From an uncultured bacterium (GTDB taxonomy: Bacteria; Fidelibacterota; Marinisomatia; Marinisomatales; Marinisomataceae), in contig CALSRE010000001.1 of assembly GCA_943788675.1 (NCBI GenBank), positions 423,400-487,399 of the forward strand: a DNA stretch of 64,000 nucleotides, given 5' to 3'. Positions 1-8,800 of this stretch are shown here, in pieces (positions within the stretch are counted from its first letter, which is position 1; the number at the start of each line of letters is the position of its first letter). A program made the translations under genes and the position numbers. The notes under the pieces were generated by a model that ran no database searches, had not been told where the DNA came from, and worked only from the letters and a program-made list of their open reading frames with translations.

Positions 1-558
1 ACAACTGGATTTTTAGTAATGACTCAGTCATGGCCGGGACAAATGCGATCTGTTTATGGAGATCATCAACGTTTTATAGATACTTATTTTTCGCAAGCTT
101 CAGGAAATTATTTTACAGGCGATGGAGCTTATATTGACGATGATGGTTATTTCTGGATTACTGGAAGAGTAGATGATGTATTGAATGTTTCTGGACATAG
201 AATTGGTACAGCTGAAGTGGAAGGCGCTATCGGTGAAGCAAGCGGTGTTGCTGAAGCTGCTGTAATAGGATATACGCATGAAATTAAAGGAGAAGGTATT
301 TATGCATTTGTCACATTGATGACAGGAGTAGAATCATCTGAAGAAATCAAAAAAGATATTTTAGCTACTGTTACAAAAATCATTGGCCCTCATGCTAAAC
401 CGAGCGTTATTCAATTTTGCTCTGGACTTCCAAAAACGAGATCTGGAAAAATTATGAGAAGAATTCTAAAGAAAATCGCCCAAAACGAAACAGACGATTT
501 GGGCGACACCTCAACACTTGCTGATCCAAGCGTAATTGACAGTTTGTTAAAAAAATAA
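1..558 (+). CDS. acs: acetyl-CoA synthetase, C-terminal part (cut by window start)
   Basis: The reading frame is open from base 1, so the gene starts outside the window; only about the last 185 residues are present. It contains the end of the adenylating core (YFTGDGA, then [18 protein letters not shown], the hinge between the two catalytic conformations) and the small C-terminal lid with [15 protein letters not shown], which carries the invariant lysine that is reversibly acetylated in this family. The enzyme activates acetate with ATP and CoA in the cytoplasm. The close match to the Acs signature, including [17 protein letters not shown] at the end, makes the call firm. It converges with the next gene, leaving only 2 bases between them. 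Confidence 0.95.
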   Translation, partial: TTGFLVMTQSWPGQMRSVYGDHQRFIDTYFSQASGNYFTGDGAYIDDDGYFWITGRVDDVLNVSGHRIGTAEVEGAIGEASGVAEAAVIGYTHEIKGEGIYAFVTLMTGVESSEEIKKDILATVTKIIGPHAKPSVIQFCSGLPKTRSGKIMRRILKKIAQNETDDLGDTSTLADPSVIDSLLKK

Positions 559-560
559 TC

Positions 561-1010
561 CTACTCTTTTTCTTTACAATCTTCACACATAGTTTTCTTT
601 TCTTTACAATCTTTACACATATGTGCTTCTTTTTTCATCATTCTTTTTTGTATCATCATTTTTTTACCTTTTTTAGGTTTCCATGATCCGTTATTTAACT
701 GGAATGATTTATATTCATCCGCTGAAAGCTCTTTTCCGTTAACTGTAACTTTCATTTGTTCTTCACCATTGATAATTTCTTTCTCAACCCTGACTTCCAT
801 TTGATCTTTGCCATCTATATCAATGATTTCTTCAAGATCAACTTCGTTCATATTATCCATTTCCATAACAATCATTTGTTCGCCTTTTAGAGGAAAAGCT
901 CCTTCAAATTGGGCCAATGGACTATTTTCAATAGATTTATTAAAAAGAAAAGCAAACACTAATAGTGCGCTAAACTTAAAGACAATATCTAATGTTTCTT
1001 TTTGAGTCAT
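561..1010 (-). CDS. hypothetical membrane-anchored protein with tandem CxxC tail
   Basis: I do not recognise the family. The ORF track starts at a TTG at 1025, but that codon lies inside TTGGAGAAAAAAATTATG: the GGAG is a good ribosome site for the ATG at 1010, so I use that start (149 residues). There is one hydrophobic segment (about residues 10-24, FKFSALLVFAFLF), then an acidic region with repeated short beta-strand-like patterns (GKDQMEVRVEKEI, GEEQMKVTVNGKEL), then a basic stretch, and last two copies of a C-x2-C-K-E-K unit (CKDCKEK, CEDCKEK) that could bind a metal. It lies head-to-head with the ECF sigma gene, so it may be connected with that regulon, but this is only proximity. Confidence 0.55.
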   Translation of the reverse strand: MTQKETLDIVFKFSALLVFAFLFNKSIENSPLAQFEGAFPLKGEQMIVMEMDNMNEVDLEEIIDIDGKDQMEVRVEKEIINGEEQMKVTVNGKELSADEYKSFQLNNGSWKPKKGKKMMIQKRMMKKEAHMCKDCKEKKTMCEDCKEKE

Positions 1011-1103
1011 AATTTTTTTCTCCAATTATTTATTTATCATACAATTATTATAAAATACATTATTAAGTTGATAAAGTTTCAATGAAATTAAAATATTTTT
1101 TTA

Positions 1104-1620
1104 TTGCAACTTTTTTTATTAAACAATGGTCTAAATAAATTGAATTATAACACCAAACATAAAATTTTTATGCAGGCCATTGATACATACGGTTCCATAT
1201 TATATAACATTTCATTATTTGTGTTAAAAAATGAAGTGCTAGCCGAAGATTTGACTCAGGAGTCGTTTCAAAAAATTTGGAAAAATTTAGATAAATTTTC
1301 CTTTAAATCATCATTGTATACTTGGATGTACCGTATTACTTATAACAATGCTATTACCACATACAATAAAGAAAAAAAACATAGAAAAAGTGATGTTGAA
1401 CATGATTTTTTTTCAAAGGATTTTGATTTAACGAATAATATTACTTTAAAAGATGCAATTGAGAAATTGCCACTGAATTACTGTAAAGCTATTGTCATGT
1501 TTTTTTTTAGAGTACTCAATTAAAGAGATCTCTATTCAGCTATCGATTAAAGAAAATACCATTAAATCTTGGCTTAGAAGAGGCAAGGAACAATTAAAAG
1601 ATTATATTGATGAAAAATAA
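1104..1620 (+). CDS. ECF-type sigma-70 factor, split by a frameshift in a T9 run
   Basis: The first frame (to 1523) encodes sigma region 2: LAEDLTQESFQKIWKN with the promoter-melting helix SSLYTWMYRITYNNAI. It then stops just after a run of nine T (1500-1508). In the next frame, from about 1507 to the TAA at 1618-1620, the sequence reads LEYSIKEISIQLSIKENTIKSWLRRGKEQLK, a clear sigma region 4 helix-turn-helix. Removing one T gives one continuous ECF sigma factor of about 170 residues. The following gene starts (ATG 1610) inside the end of the second frame, as expected if that frame is translated. The cause may be a sequencing error, a true mutation, or transcriptional slippage on T9. The N-terminus is uncertain: TTG 1104, TTG 1140 or ATG 1170, none with a clear ribosome site. 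Confidence 0.75.
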
Positions 1621-1918
1621 CAATTATCCAAATATGTTCGATGAAAAAATTGTGAATGAAGAATTTCTGGATTCTTTACATTCTATTGCTAAAGAACCAT
1701 TATCGGAAAGGATTGCATCATCTATAAAGCCTGTAAGGTTAGGAGGTGTAGTTATATTATTATTACTGTATGGCAACACTATGTTTGAGTCCATATCAAA
1801 AATTTATTGGCATTATTATGCTCAATTAACTACAAAGCTTATTAATATCGAAATAGCTAGTTCCTATGGGGTTGGTCTAGTAGAATTCATATTTTCAAAT
1901 GCAACTTTTTTGAATTAA
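1610..1918 (+). CDS. small single-span membrane protein, possible anti-sigma partner
   Basis: This 102-residue protein starts at ATG 1610 (the track begins at a TTG one codon earlier) and overlaps the last 11 bases of the sigma region-4 frame, suggesting translational coupling. It has a soluble N-terminus of about 45 residues, then a hydrophobic segment (VRLGGVVILLLLYG), and a less hydrophobic C-terminal stretch. I see no zinc-finger anti-sigma motif (HxxxCxxC) and do not recognise the family. The position directly behind an ECF sigma gene and the cytoplasm-membrane layout are what an anti-sigma factor would show, so that role is an inference from context only. Confidence 0.5.
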   Translation: MKNNNYPNMFDEKIVNEEFLDSLHSIAKEPLSERIASSIKPVRLGGVVILLLLYGNTMFESISKIYWHYYAQLTTKLINIEIASSYGVGLVEFIFSNATFLN

Positions 1919-1956
1919 TGAGGTCTAAATAACAAAGAAACAAATCGGAGATAAAC

Positions 1957-2268
1957 ATGAAACAAAAAATTATACTACTAATCTTTGCCACTTTAATTGT
2001 TAGTTGTGGCTCATTCAACGAAGGTCATGCAGAGCTACATATCAATAAAAATATTTCAACCGGTCAAGAACTTTTGGATTTGCAAGAAGCTCTTGATAAT
2101 GAAATCATTTCAAAGGAAGAATTTGCAGAGCAAAGAACTAAAATTCTTGAAGGGAATCAAAGCTTTGAAATTGATATTGAAGATATGGATGGTGGAAGTG
2201 AAACTGTTAAAGTAAGAATAAATATCGATGGTAATGATATTGAAATCAATACTGAGGAGGAAGAATAA
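1957..2268 (+). CDS. small lipoprotein with a SHOCT-like motif
   Basis: A 103-residue protein with an N-terminal signal and lipobox (LIVSC, cysteine near residue 17). The middle, TGQELLDLQEALDNEIISKEEFAEQRTKIL, resembles the short SHOCT motif (a leucine-rich helix, then GxISxEEFxxxK) found at the ends of many bacterial proteins. The C-terminus is acidic (EINTEEEE). It is preceded by GGAG about 8 bases before ATG. It overlaps the next gene by one base (TAATG), so the two are co-translated. Function unknown; its place behind the sigma gene suggests a cell-envelope target or partner of that regulator. Confidence 0.6.
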   Translation: MKQKIILLIFATLIVSCGSFNEGHAELHINKNISTGQELLDLQEALDNEIISKEEFAEQRTKILEGNQSFEIDIEDMDGGSETVKVRINIDGNDIEINTEEEE

Positions 2269-2618
2269 TGAACTTTGCAGAATTAGGTATACTTATTCCA
2301 TTTGCAGCTCTGGCGTTAGTTGGATTTATCATTTGGGTTGGAGTTCAAAAAGAAAATCATGCTCGATCATTGAAACATAAAGAAATTATGCATGCAATTG
2401 ATAAAGGTGTTGATGTTCCTTTAGTTCAATCTGGTAATACACCATTAGATTATTTGCGCAAAGGTATTATATGGGGAGTTATTGGCATCTTAATCATTTT
2501 AGGTTTTACAATCGAAGGTGATTTTGACGCTGCTGGAATTCTAGGATCTATTCCATTTGCTATCGGTGTTGGTTATATCGTGTATTATAAATATGCGATA
2601 AAGGAAGATAAGAAGTAG
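2268..2618 (+). CDS. DUF6249-like small membrane protein
   Basis: This 116-residue protein has a first membrane span (about residues 8-26), a short basic cytoplasmic loop (KENHARSLKHKEIMHAIDKGVDVP), and two further spans near residues 68-83 and 90-107. The hydrophobic helix followed by a loop with EIMHAIDKG and a paired C-terminal hairpin is typical of the DUF6249 family, which is often found beside ECF sigma factors in FCB-group genomes. Its start overlaps the stop of the lipoprotein gene (TAATG). No enzymatic role is known. Confidence 0.6.
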   Translation: MNFAELGILIPFAALALVGFIIWVGVQKENHARSLKHKEIMHAIDKGVDVPLVQSGNTPLDYLRKGIIWGVIGILIILGFTIEGDFDAAGILGSIPFAIGVGYIVYYKYAIKEDKK

Positions 2619-2620
2619 TT

Positions 2621-3532
2621 TTACCTTTTAAATCCAGGAAAAAAGATATTTGTTGATTGTTGATATGCTTTATAAGCAGGTCTTTTTTGAACAGAATAGT
2701 ATTCAGAAGGAACAGCTCCTGTAAGATATACTAAGGTGATATACATTATTCTTGAAGTATATAGCAATGCAACTCCGAGAAATATCCATAACCAAAATAT
2801 TTCTGAATTAAATAATGAAATATAAGAGGGAATAGAAGCAATAATTAAACCATTCCACACCATCCATTCAGCAAAATAATTAGGATGTCTAGTATATTTC
2901 CAAAGTCCGATATCGCAAACCATATTTTGTTTGTTTTGACGTTTCATTTCCTTTAAAAATTTCAGTTTTTGATAGTCTGCTACTGTTTCAAATACTATTG
3001 AAAGAATAAAAATTGTAAATCCAATAATTTCAAGAGTTGATAGTTGAGTAAAAGGTGATACCGAAATAAGAAATATTGGAATTGCTAAAAATGAAGCGTT
3101 TGCAAGTCCTTGACTTAGCGCTTCTATTTGCATGGCTAATTTTTCATTGGACTTGCCTGATTGTTTCCAGCGAATTTTCTGATATTCATATCGTGGAAAT
3201 TCTTTGTTTAACAATCCTAAGCTCCACATTCTTAGTGCACCTAGTCCCATTCTGCTACCAATTAAGACATAAGCAATCACCATAAGAATTTTTGTAAGCG
3301 TAACGTTGTCACTGAAGCAATAAGCAATTATTCCAATCAATGCAACGCCCCATGGCCAACCAATATCCACATAAGACATTCTTTTTGTTCTCCAAATTGG
3401 GATACAGACTACAAACAAGAATAAGATTAATTGGGCTATTCCATTAATGATAGCTATAGACTGAAAACTGTTTGAGTAAAATAGCATTATCCAACAAAGG
3501 ATAAAGGGTACGAATGGTTTAAAATAGTTCAT
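2621..3532 (-). CDS. DUF1295 membrane enzyme (steroid 5-alpha-reductase-like)
   Basis: This is a 303-residue polytopic protein with about seven hydrophobic segments. It contains the conserved block GLWKYTRHPNYFAEWMVWNG near residue 210, the hallmark of DUF1295 and related steroid reductase / isoprenylcysteine methyltransferase folds, and ends with PAYKAYQQSTNIFFPGF. Members are integral membrane reductases or methyltransferases acting on lipids; the substrate here is unknown. Its ATG abuts the stop of the DUF2805 gene (TAA then ATG), placing it at the end of an operon with acyl-CoA dehydrogenase and an SDR, so a lipid or fatty-acyl role is reasonable. A second DUF1295 protein lies at 12884-13762. 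Confidence 0.8.
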   Translation of the reverse strand: MNYFKPFVPFILCWIMLFYSNSFQSIAIINGIAQLILFLFVVCIPIWRTKRMSYVDIGWPWGVALIGIIAYCFSDNVTLTKILMVIAYVLIGSRMGLGALRMWSLGLLNKEFPRYEYQKIRWKQSGKSNEKLAMQIEALSQGLANASFLAIPIFLISVSPFTQLSTLEIIGFTIFILSIVFETVADYQKLKFLKEMKRQNKQNMVCDIGLWKYTRHPNYFAEWMVWNGLIIASIPSYISLFNSEIFWLWIFLGVALLYTSRIMYITLVYLTGAVPSEYYSVQKRPAYKAYQQSTNIFFPGFKR

Positions 3533-3778
3533 TTACTTTTGGTCAGTAGATTTAAATCTTGTAGATTTAGAAGTTGAACGATGTTTGGTTTTTCTTCCTT
3601 TGACTCTTTCTCGCCATAGTTCAAAAGACCGCCTTTTTAGGTTTGATCGCATGATTTTACGAACATCATTTTCTTTGATTCCAAATTGATACTCAATGGC
3701 TTCAAAAGGTGTTCTATCTTCCCATGCCATTTCGATAATTCTATTAATCTCTTCTATTTTATAATCCAAAACCACCAC
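3533..3778 (-). CDS. DUF2805 / TIGR03643 family protein
   Basis: A small basic protein of 81 residues. The pattern IIEMAWEDRTPFEAIEYQFGI followed by RSNLKRRSFELWRERVKGRKTKH is the signature of the TIGR03643 (DUF2805) family of uncharacterised bacterial proteins. The N-terminal half looks like a helix-turn-helix and the C-terminal tail is rich in lysine, arginine, serine and threonine, so nucleic-acid binding is plausible but not shown. It starts with GTG (or the nearby TTG) and overlaps the last 20 bases of the upstream SDR gene, indicating co-translation. Confidence 0.75.
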   Translation of the reverse strand: MVVLDYKIEEINRIIEMAWEDRTPFEAIEYQFGIKENDVRKIMRSNLKRRSFELWRERVKGRKTKHRSTSKSTRFKSTDQK

Positions 3779-4595
3779 CGTGGCACATTAAAATTTGCCC
3801 AGTGACATAATTGGATTCAGGAATACAGAACATATATATTGCACCTGCCGCTTCTTGTGGTGTACCAGGTCTTCCAAGTGGTATCATAGTCTTTGCAGAT
3901 TGAAAAACAGCAGAATTAACACCTACTTTAATTTTATTTCCTTCAATATCAATTAGCGACTCTTCTTTTTCCGCGTCAGCATCTGTTAAACGTGTTTTAA
4001 TTAATCCAAATCCAACCGCATTAACATTGACATTGTAGCGTCCCCATTCTTTGGCCATAGTTTTTGCCATACCAACCACTCCTGCTTTTGCAGTAGCATA
4101 GTTGATTTGACCCGCATTCCCATTCATACCAGATGTTGATGAAATATTTACTACTTTACGGAAGTTGGTGATACCTTGCGCTTTTTCTTCGAGGAATAAT
4201 CTTTTAATATGAGGTTGAGCTGCTCTTAAAATTTTAAATGGAGCAGTAAGGTGACATTCTAAAATTGCATCCCACTGTTTATCATCCATTTTTTGGATGA
4301 CGTTATCCCATGTATAACCTGCATTATTAACAATAATATCTAGTGCACCAAACGAATCAAGAGCAGTATTGATGAATCTATCTGCAAAATCATCATCAGT
4401 TACACTTCCGTGACACGCTACTGCTTTGCCACCCATCGCAGTAATATCTGCAACGGTTTGATCTGCGGGATCTGCATCTAAATCATTCACTACAATATGC
4501 GCGCCGTCTTTTGCAAGCATTAACGCGAGTTCTCTTCCAATTCCTCTACCAGAACCGGTAATTAACGCGACTTTGCCTTCTAATTTTCTTTCCAT
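3759..4595 (-). CDS. short-chain dehydrogenase/reductase, 3-oxoacyl reductase-like
   Basis: A classical NAD(P)-dependent SDR of 278 residues. It shows the Rossmann dinucleotide motif TGSGRGIG near residue 15, the NNAG motif near residue 90, the catalytic Ser in NISSTSG, and the YATAK catalytic pair (YxxxK) near residue 167. It ends with the FabG-like ILMCHGGGFGL. It is slightly long for FabG (about 245). The acidic residue after the second strand (VVNDLDAD) favours NAD over NADP. It lies 2 bases after the acyl-CoA dehydrogenase gene, which suggests a beta-oxidation-type hydroxyacyl-CoA or related alcohol dehydrogenase in the same pathway. Confidence 0.85.
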   Translation of the reverse strand: MERKLEGKVALITGSGRGIGRELALMLAKDGAHIVVNDLDADPADQTVADITAMGGKAVACHGSVTDDDFADRFINTALDSFGALDIIVNNAGYTWDNVIQKMDDKQWDAILECHLTAPFKILRAAQPHIKRLFLEEKAQGITNFRKVVNISSTSGMNGNAGQINYATAKAGVVGMAKTMAKEWGRYNVNVNAVGFGLIKTRLTDADAEKEESLIDIEGNKIKVGVNSAVFQSAKTMIPLGRPGTPQEAAGAIYMFCIPESNYVTGQILMCHGGGFGL

Positions 4596-4597
4596 CT

Positions 4598-5740
4598 TTA
4601 AAATCCTAACGATTTACCAATGATCTCTTTCATGATCTCAGTGGTTCCACCATAAATTGTTTGTACTCTTGAGTTTAGGTAAGCTTTTGCAATAGGATAT
4701 TCTTTGATATAGCCATATCCTCCATGCAATTGCAAACATTGATCAACTATCTTTAATTCTAACTCTGTTAACCACCATTTTGCCATCGCAGCTTTTTCAG
4801 GAGTCAACTTTTTCTCATTTAACTCAAGCACGCATTGATCATAAAATGTTCGACCAATTTCAGCTTCAGTTGTCATTTCTGCTAATTTAAATTTTGAGTT
4901 TTGAAAACTACCAATTTTCTGACCAAAAGCTTTACGGTCGTGACAATATTGAATAGTTAAATCTAAAACAAACTCTATCAAAGCAATTGATCCTGCTGCA
5001 ATAGACAATCTTTCTCTAGGAAGGCTTTCCATCATGTAATAAAACCCTTTTCCTTCTTCACCTAAAAGATTTTCTTTGGGTACCTTAACATCTTTAAAAA
5101 AGAGTTCAGCTGTATCTTGTCCTAATTGACCAATTTTATCAAGTTTATTTCCTCTGTCAAATCCATCCATACCTCTTTCAAGAACAATTAAGCTGATACC
5201 ATGTGCACCACTTTTAGTATCCGTTTTGCATGCCACGATAACAAGGTCAGCGAGCAGGCCATTAGTGATAAACGTTTTACTTCCATTGACGATATAATGA
5301 TCACCCATATCTTTAGCCAGTGTTTTTATAGCAGCTACATCGCTACCGCCTCCAGGTTCAGTCATAGCTAAGGCACCAATAGTTTCTCCGCTACATATTT
5401 TAGGCAACCAACGTTTTTTCTGTTCTTCTGTGGTGTGTCTTAGTAAATATGGAACTACTAGATCATTTTGTACTGAATGACCAAATCCTGGATTTTCAGC
5501 TTTAATACTTTCTTCAATTAATATTGTATTGTATCTATAATCATCTAAACCCATCCCACCAAACTCCTCAGGGACATCGATACCAAAAAAATTATTTGAT
5601 CCAGCTTTCAGCCAGATATCTCTAGAAACTATTCCATCTTTTTCCCACTGCTCATTATTGGGTTTCATTTCTTTTTCAAAGAATGCTTTAGCAGCATCTT
5701 GAAAAATTAAATGTTCATCTGTTAAATTTTCTTTTTTCAT
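4598..5740 (-). CDS. acyl-CoA dehydrogenase, long-chain type
   Basis: A 380-residue flavoenzyme of the acyl-CoA dehydrogenase family, oxidising acyl-CoA to enoyl-CoA and passing electrons to ETF. Visible blocks are AMTEPGGGSDVAAIKT (FAD/substrate contact), GSKTFITNG, DRKAFGQKIGSFQ, and QLHGGYGYIKEYPIAK at the C-terminal helix. At the place where medium-chain enzymes carry the catalytic Glu, the sequence reads IYGGTTEIMKE, with Gly; this is as in the long-chain and isovaleryl subgroups, whose base comes from another helix. A GAGGG ribosome site precedes ATG. It heads a four-gene minus-strand operon whose promoter region holds a 24-bp perfect inverted repeat shared with the divergent gene at 5871. 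Confidence 0.92.
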   Translation of the reverse strand: MKKENLTDEHLIFQDAAKAFFEKEMKPNNEQWEKDGIVSRDIWLKAGSNNFFGIDVPEEFGGMGLDDYRYNTILIEESIKAENPGFGHSVQNDLVVPYLLRHTTEEQKKRWLPKICSGETIGALAMTEPGGGSDVAAIKTLAKDMGDHYIVNGSKTFITNGLLADLVIVACKTDTKSGAHGISLIVLERGMDGFDRGNKLDKIGQLGQDTAELFFKDVKVPKENLLGEEGKGFYYMMESLPRERLSIAAGSIALIEFVLDLTIQYCHDRKAFGQKIGSFQNSKFKLAEMTTEAEIGRTFYDQCVLELNEKKLTPEKAAMAKWWLTELELKIVDQCLQLHGGYGYIKEYPIAKAYLNSRVQTIYGGTTEIMKEIIGKSLGF

Positions 5741-5828
5741 AATAACCCTCTTTTTTAGTCATCAATTTTACTATTTTTTTTGATTTATTGCTTTAATAGT
5801 TTTAAGATATTCATTAGTTGATTGTTAC

Positions 5829-5852
5829 AAATGTAAAGTTTACTTTACATTT
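5829..5852. promoter_or_regulatory. 24-bp perfect inverted repeat, probable operator
   Basis: AAATGTAAAGT-TT-ACTTTACATTT is a perfect inverted repeat with 11-base arms and a 2-base centre. It lies in the 130-base gap between the divergent acyl-CoA dehydrogenase operon and the large CPBP membrane protein, and ends 18 bases before the ATG at 5871. Size and symmetry fit a dimeric repressor site (TetR, GntR or MarR type). It has no run of T after it, so it is not a terminator for the plus strand. The cognate regulator is not identifiable from sequence. Confidence 0.6.
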
Positions 5853-5870
5853 CAAAAATTTAGGAGAATT

Positions 5871-8800
5871 ATGATAAATAATAAAGGTCTAATAACAACA
5901 TTTTTTATAGCAGTATTATCAATTTTTTACCTTGGAAGTGTCTGGAACGATTTTTTTGGAACATTGAATGTAAATGTTTCAATGGATCGTCAACAATCGT
6001 TGCAGGTCGCAGCTGATTCTTCCGAAAATTTTGAAATATTGAATGATACATTTGAGTTTACATCTGCTTATAATTTCGATTCATCATTAAGAGATTTTGT
6101 AGAATTAAAAGAAGGTGGAAAAGAAAAATTCCAAGAGATTATAGATAATGATATCTATTCTCCATATAACTGGATGGTTCGTTCTTACAAAGAAGGCGAA
6201 ATTGTTGAAGCTATGTTCCAATTTAAGCCTGATGGCAGTCCCAATGGTTATCGAATTAAAATTCCAGAAGATTTTGATTCAGAGAGTCTTTCAGAAGAAG
6301 ATGCTTTACTACTAGTTCAAAAAAATATAAATAATCAATGGTCTGGAAATTTTAATGATTATAGCCTTATAGAGTCTTCATTCGAAGAAATGCCAAATGG
6401 AAGAGTTGATCATTCCTTTTTATTTGAACATAATCTGCAGGATATAGGTGAAGCAAAGTATCGTTTACGAGCTACTGTATCAGGTTCTGTTATAAGCTCT
6501 GTAAGCCCTTTTGCTTTTGTTCCTGAATCCTTTAAAAGAGAATTTGCCAATATTCGTTCAGATAATGATACTATTGCTATTTTTGCAAATTTTGCCTTTT
6601 TAGGGCTATATCTTCTAGGCATAGGGATTACTTCATTGGTAATTTTCTACAGGAATGGATGGTTGAGATGGAAAAAATCTGTTGCTGCTGCTGCTTTTGT
6701 AGCTGTTTTTTCGAATATACTTTTAAATCTAAATTTTTATCCAACAATGTGGATGTACTATGATACAGCTACTAGTAAGTCTCAATTTATGTCAGAGCAG
6801 ATGCTAGGGATTGTAGCTGGCGGAATTTTACAATTCTTCATTCTAGCTGCATCATTTATTACTGCTGAATCTTTAACTAGAAGAGCTTTTCCTAAACATA
6901 TTCAGATTTGGAAAACCTGGTCTTCTAATGTTGCCAACTCTAAAAGAGTTTTAAATGATACTATTTTTGCTTACTTAATAGTTCCTATTAAGCTGGCTAT
7001 TGTTGGAGCATTTTATATTCTTATGGAAAGACATTTTGGATTTTGGTCCCCAGCTTCATCATCGTTTGATCCAAATTATTTAGCATCTATTTTCCCTTGG
7101 TATACTGGGCTTGCAATTTCATTGCAAGCAGGTTTTTGGGAAGAAATGTTATTTAGAGCAGTACCAATTGCAGCAGGTGTGTTAATTGGCCAGAAGTACA
7201 ATATGCGTTTTACTGGATTAATGGTTGCTATGGTTGTTCAAGCTCTCATTTTTGGTGCAGGTCATGCTAATTACCCAGCTCAACCTTCTTATGCTAGAGT
7301 CGTTGAATTATTTTTGCCATCAATTGTTGTTTACGGTATGCTTTATCTTCGACTGGGAGTTGTATTTGGCGCTATTACTCATTATGTATATGATGTTGTA
7401 TTATTTTCGTTGCCTATTTGGTATTCTTCCGGATACATGTTTGATAAATTTATGACAGTGATAGGTGGATTTATTCCACTTTTAGTAATTCTATATTTTA
7501 GAATGAAGAACCGAAAATGGTCTGAAATTGATCCTGCTTCATTGAACGAAGGATTTGTTCCTGACCCTCCAGAAATGAAGGTAAAAGAACAGAAAGAAAA
7601 AGTTGTCGTATCTCCAAGTGCAACAAATGTATTAAATCCAAAAGTTATTGGTGTAGCTCTATTATTTATTATTGCTATTTTTAGTACGTTTAAACTTTCA
7701 AATGTTGAAATTCCAGTCAATTCTCCTTCAATTGATAAAGAAGAAGCGATATCCATTGCGAATAAATTCTTGTTAGATAATGATATTACTCTTCCTGAAG
7801 GATATAATGCTTATGCATTTGATGATAGCTCATATCCATCTTCTTCATTTATTTGGCAGGAATTAGGTGAAGAGAAATATAAGGCATTGCTTGGTTCATA
7901 TGTGTTAGGTCCAAGATGGAAAGTAAGATTTGCCAAGTTTGATGGGCCCGTTGAATCCAGAGCTAGAGAGATAATGATATCCATGGATTTTGAAGGAAAT
8001 ATTTTAAGATTCAATAATAAATATCCAGAAGCAGAAGAAGGAAAAGAGCTTTCTAGAGAAGAAGCTCAGGTGCTTGCTGAAAATGCTTTATCTGCATATC
8101 TTAAAATCGATTTAGCAGACGCCACTCTTACTAGCGCGCAAGAATCTCAAAAACCAAACAGAATGGATTGGACATTTACTTTTACAGATAATGAAGAGCT
8201 AGATTATGATGGCTCAAAACTTCAAAATATCATTTCAATCTCAGGTAATGAAGTATCTGGATTTACTCAGTTTGTTTTTATTCCCGAAGAGTGGAGCAGA
8301 ATGAAAAAAGATCGCGAAGGATTATCAGGAATCATTGGAACCTTGTATACAGTTCCAGGTTTGATATTTGTCATTGGTTTGATGCTATTGAGATCCTTTA
8401 AATTGATGATGGATCGTAAAATCAATTTAAGAAAAGGGCTTATATTTGGCTCATTTGCTATTTTTGGTATCATCCGCATTTTCAATGATGCATCTTTCTT
8501 GAATTCTATGCCGACAAATCAACCAATTGAAAACCTTATGACAACTTACTATATTTCCTCCATTGGTGGAGTCCTTATTGTTTTAGGGTTGATTAATGTC
8601 CTATTGTATGGAACGTTATATAAAATGATAAAGTCTTCAGTGAATAATATCAAAATTATAGATGCAGTTCTTGGCGGATTAGTGGTGGCGCTATCAATGA
8701 TAGCTGCTTTAGCTCTGGTTGGATCTTTTCAACTAAATTTAAATCCTAATTTTGCAAGTTTTAACCTGACTTCATATTACCCGCTATATGATACTCTAAA

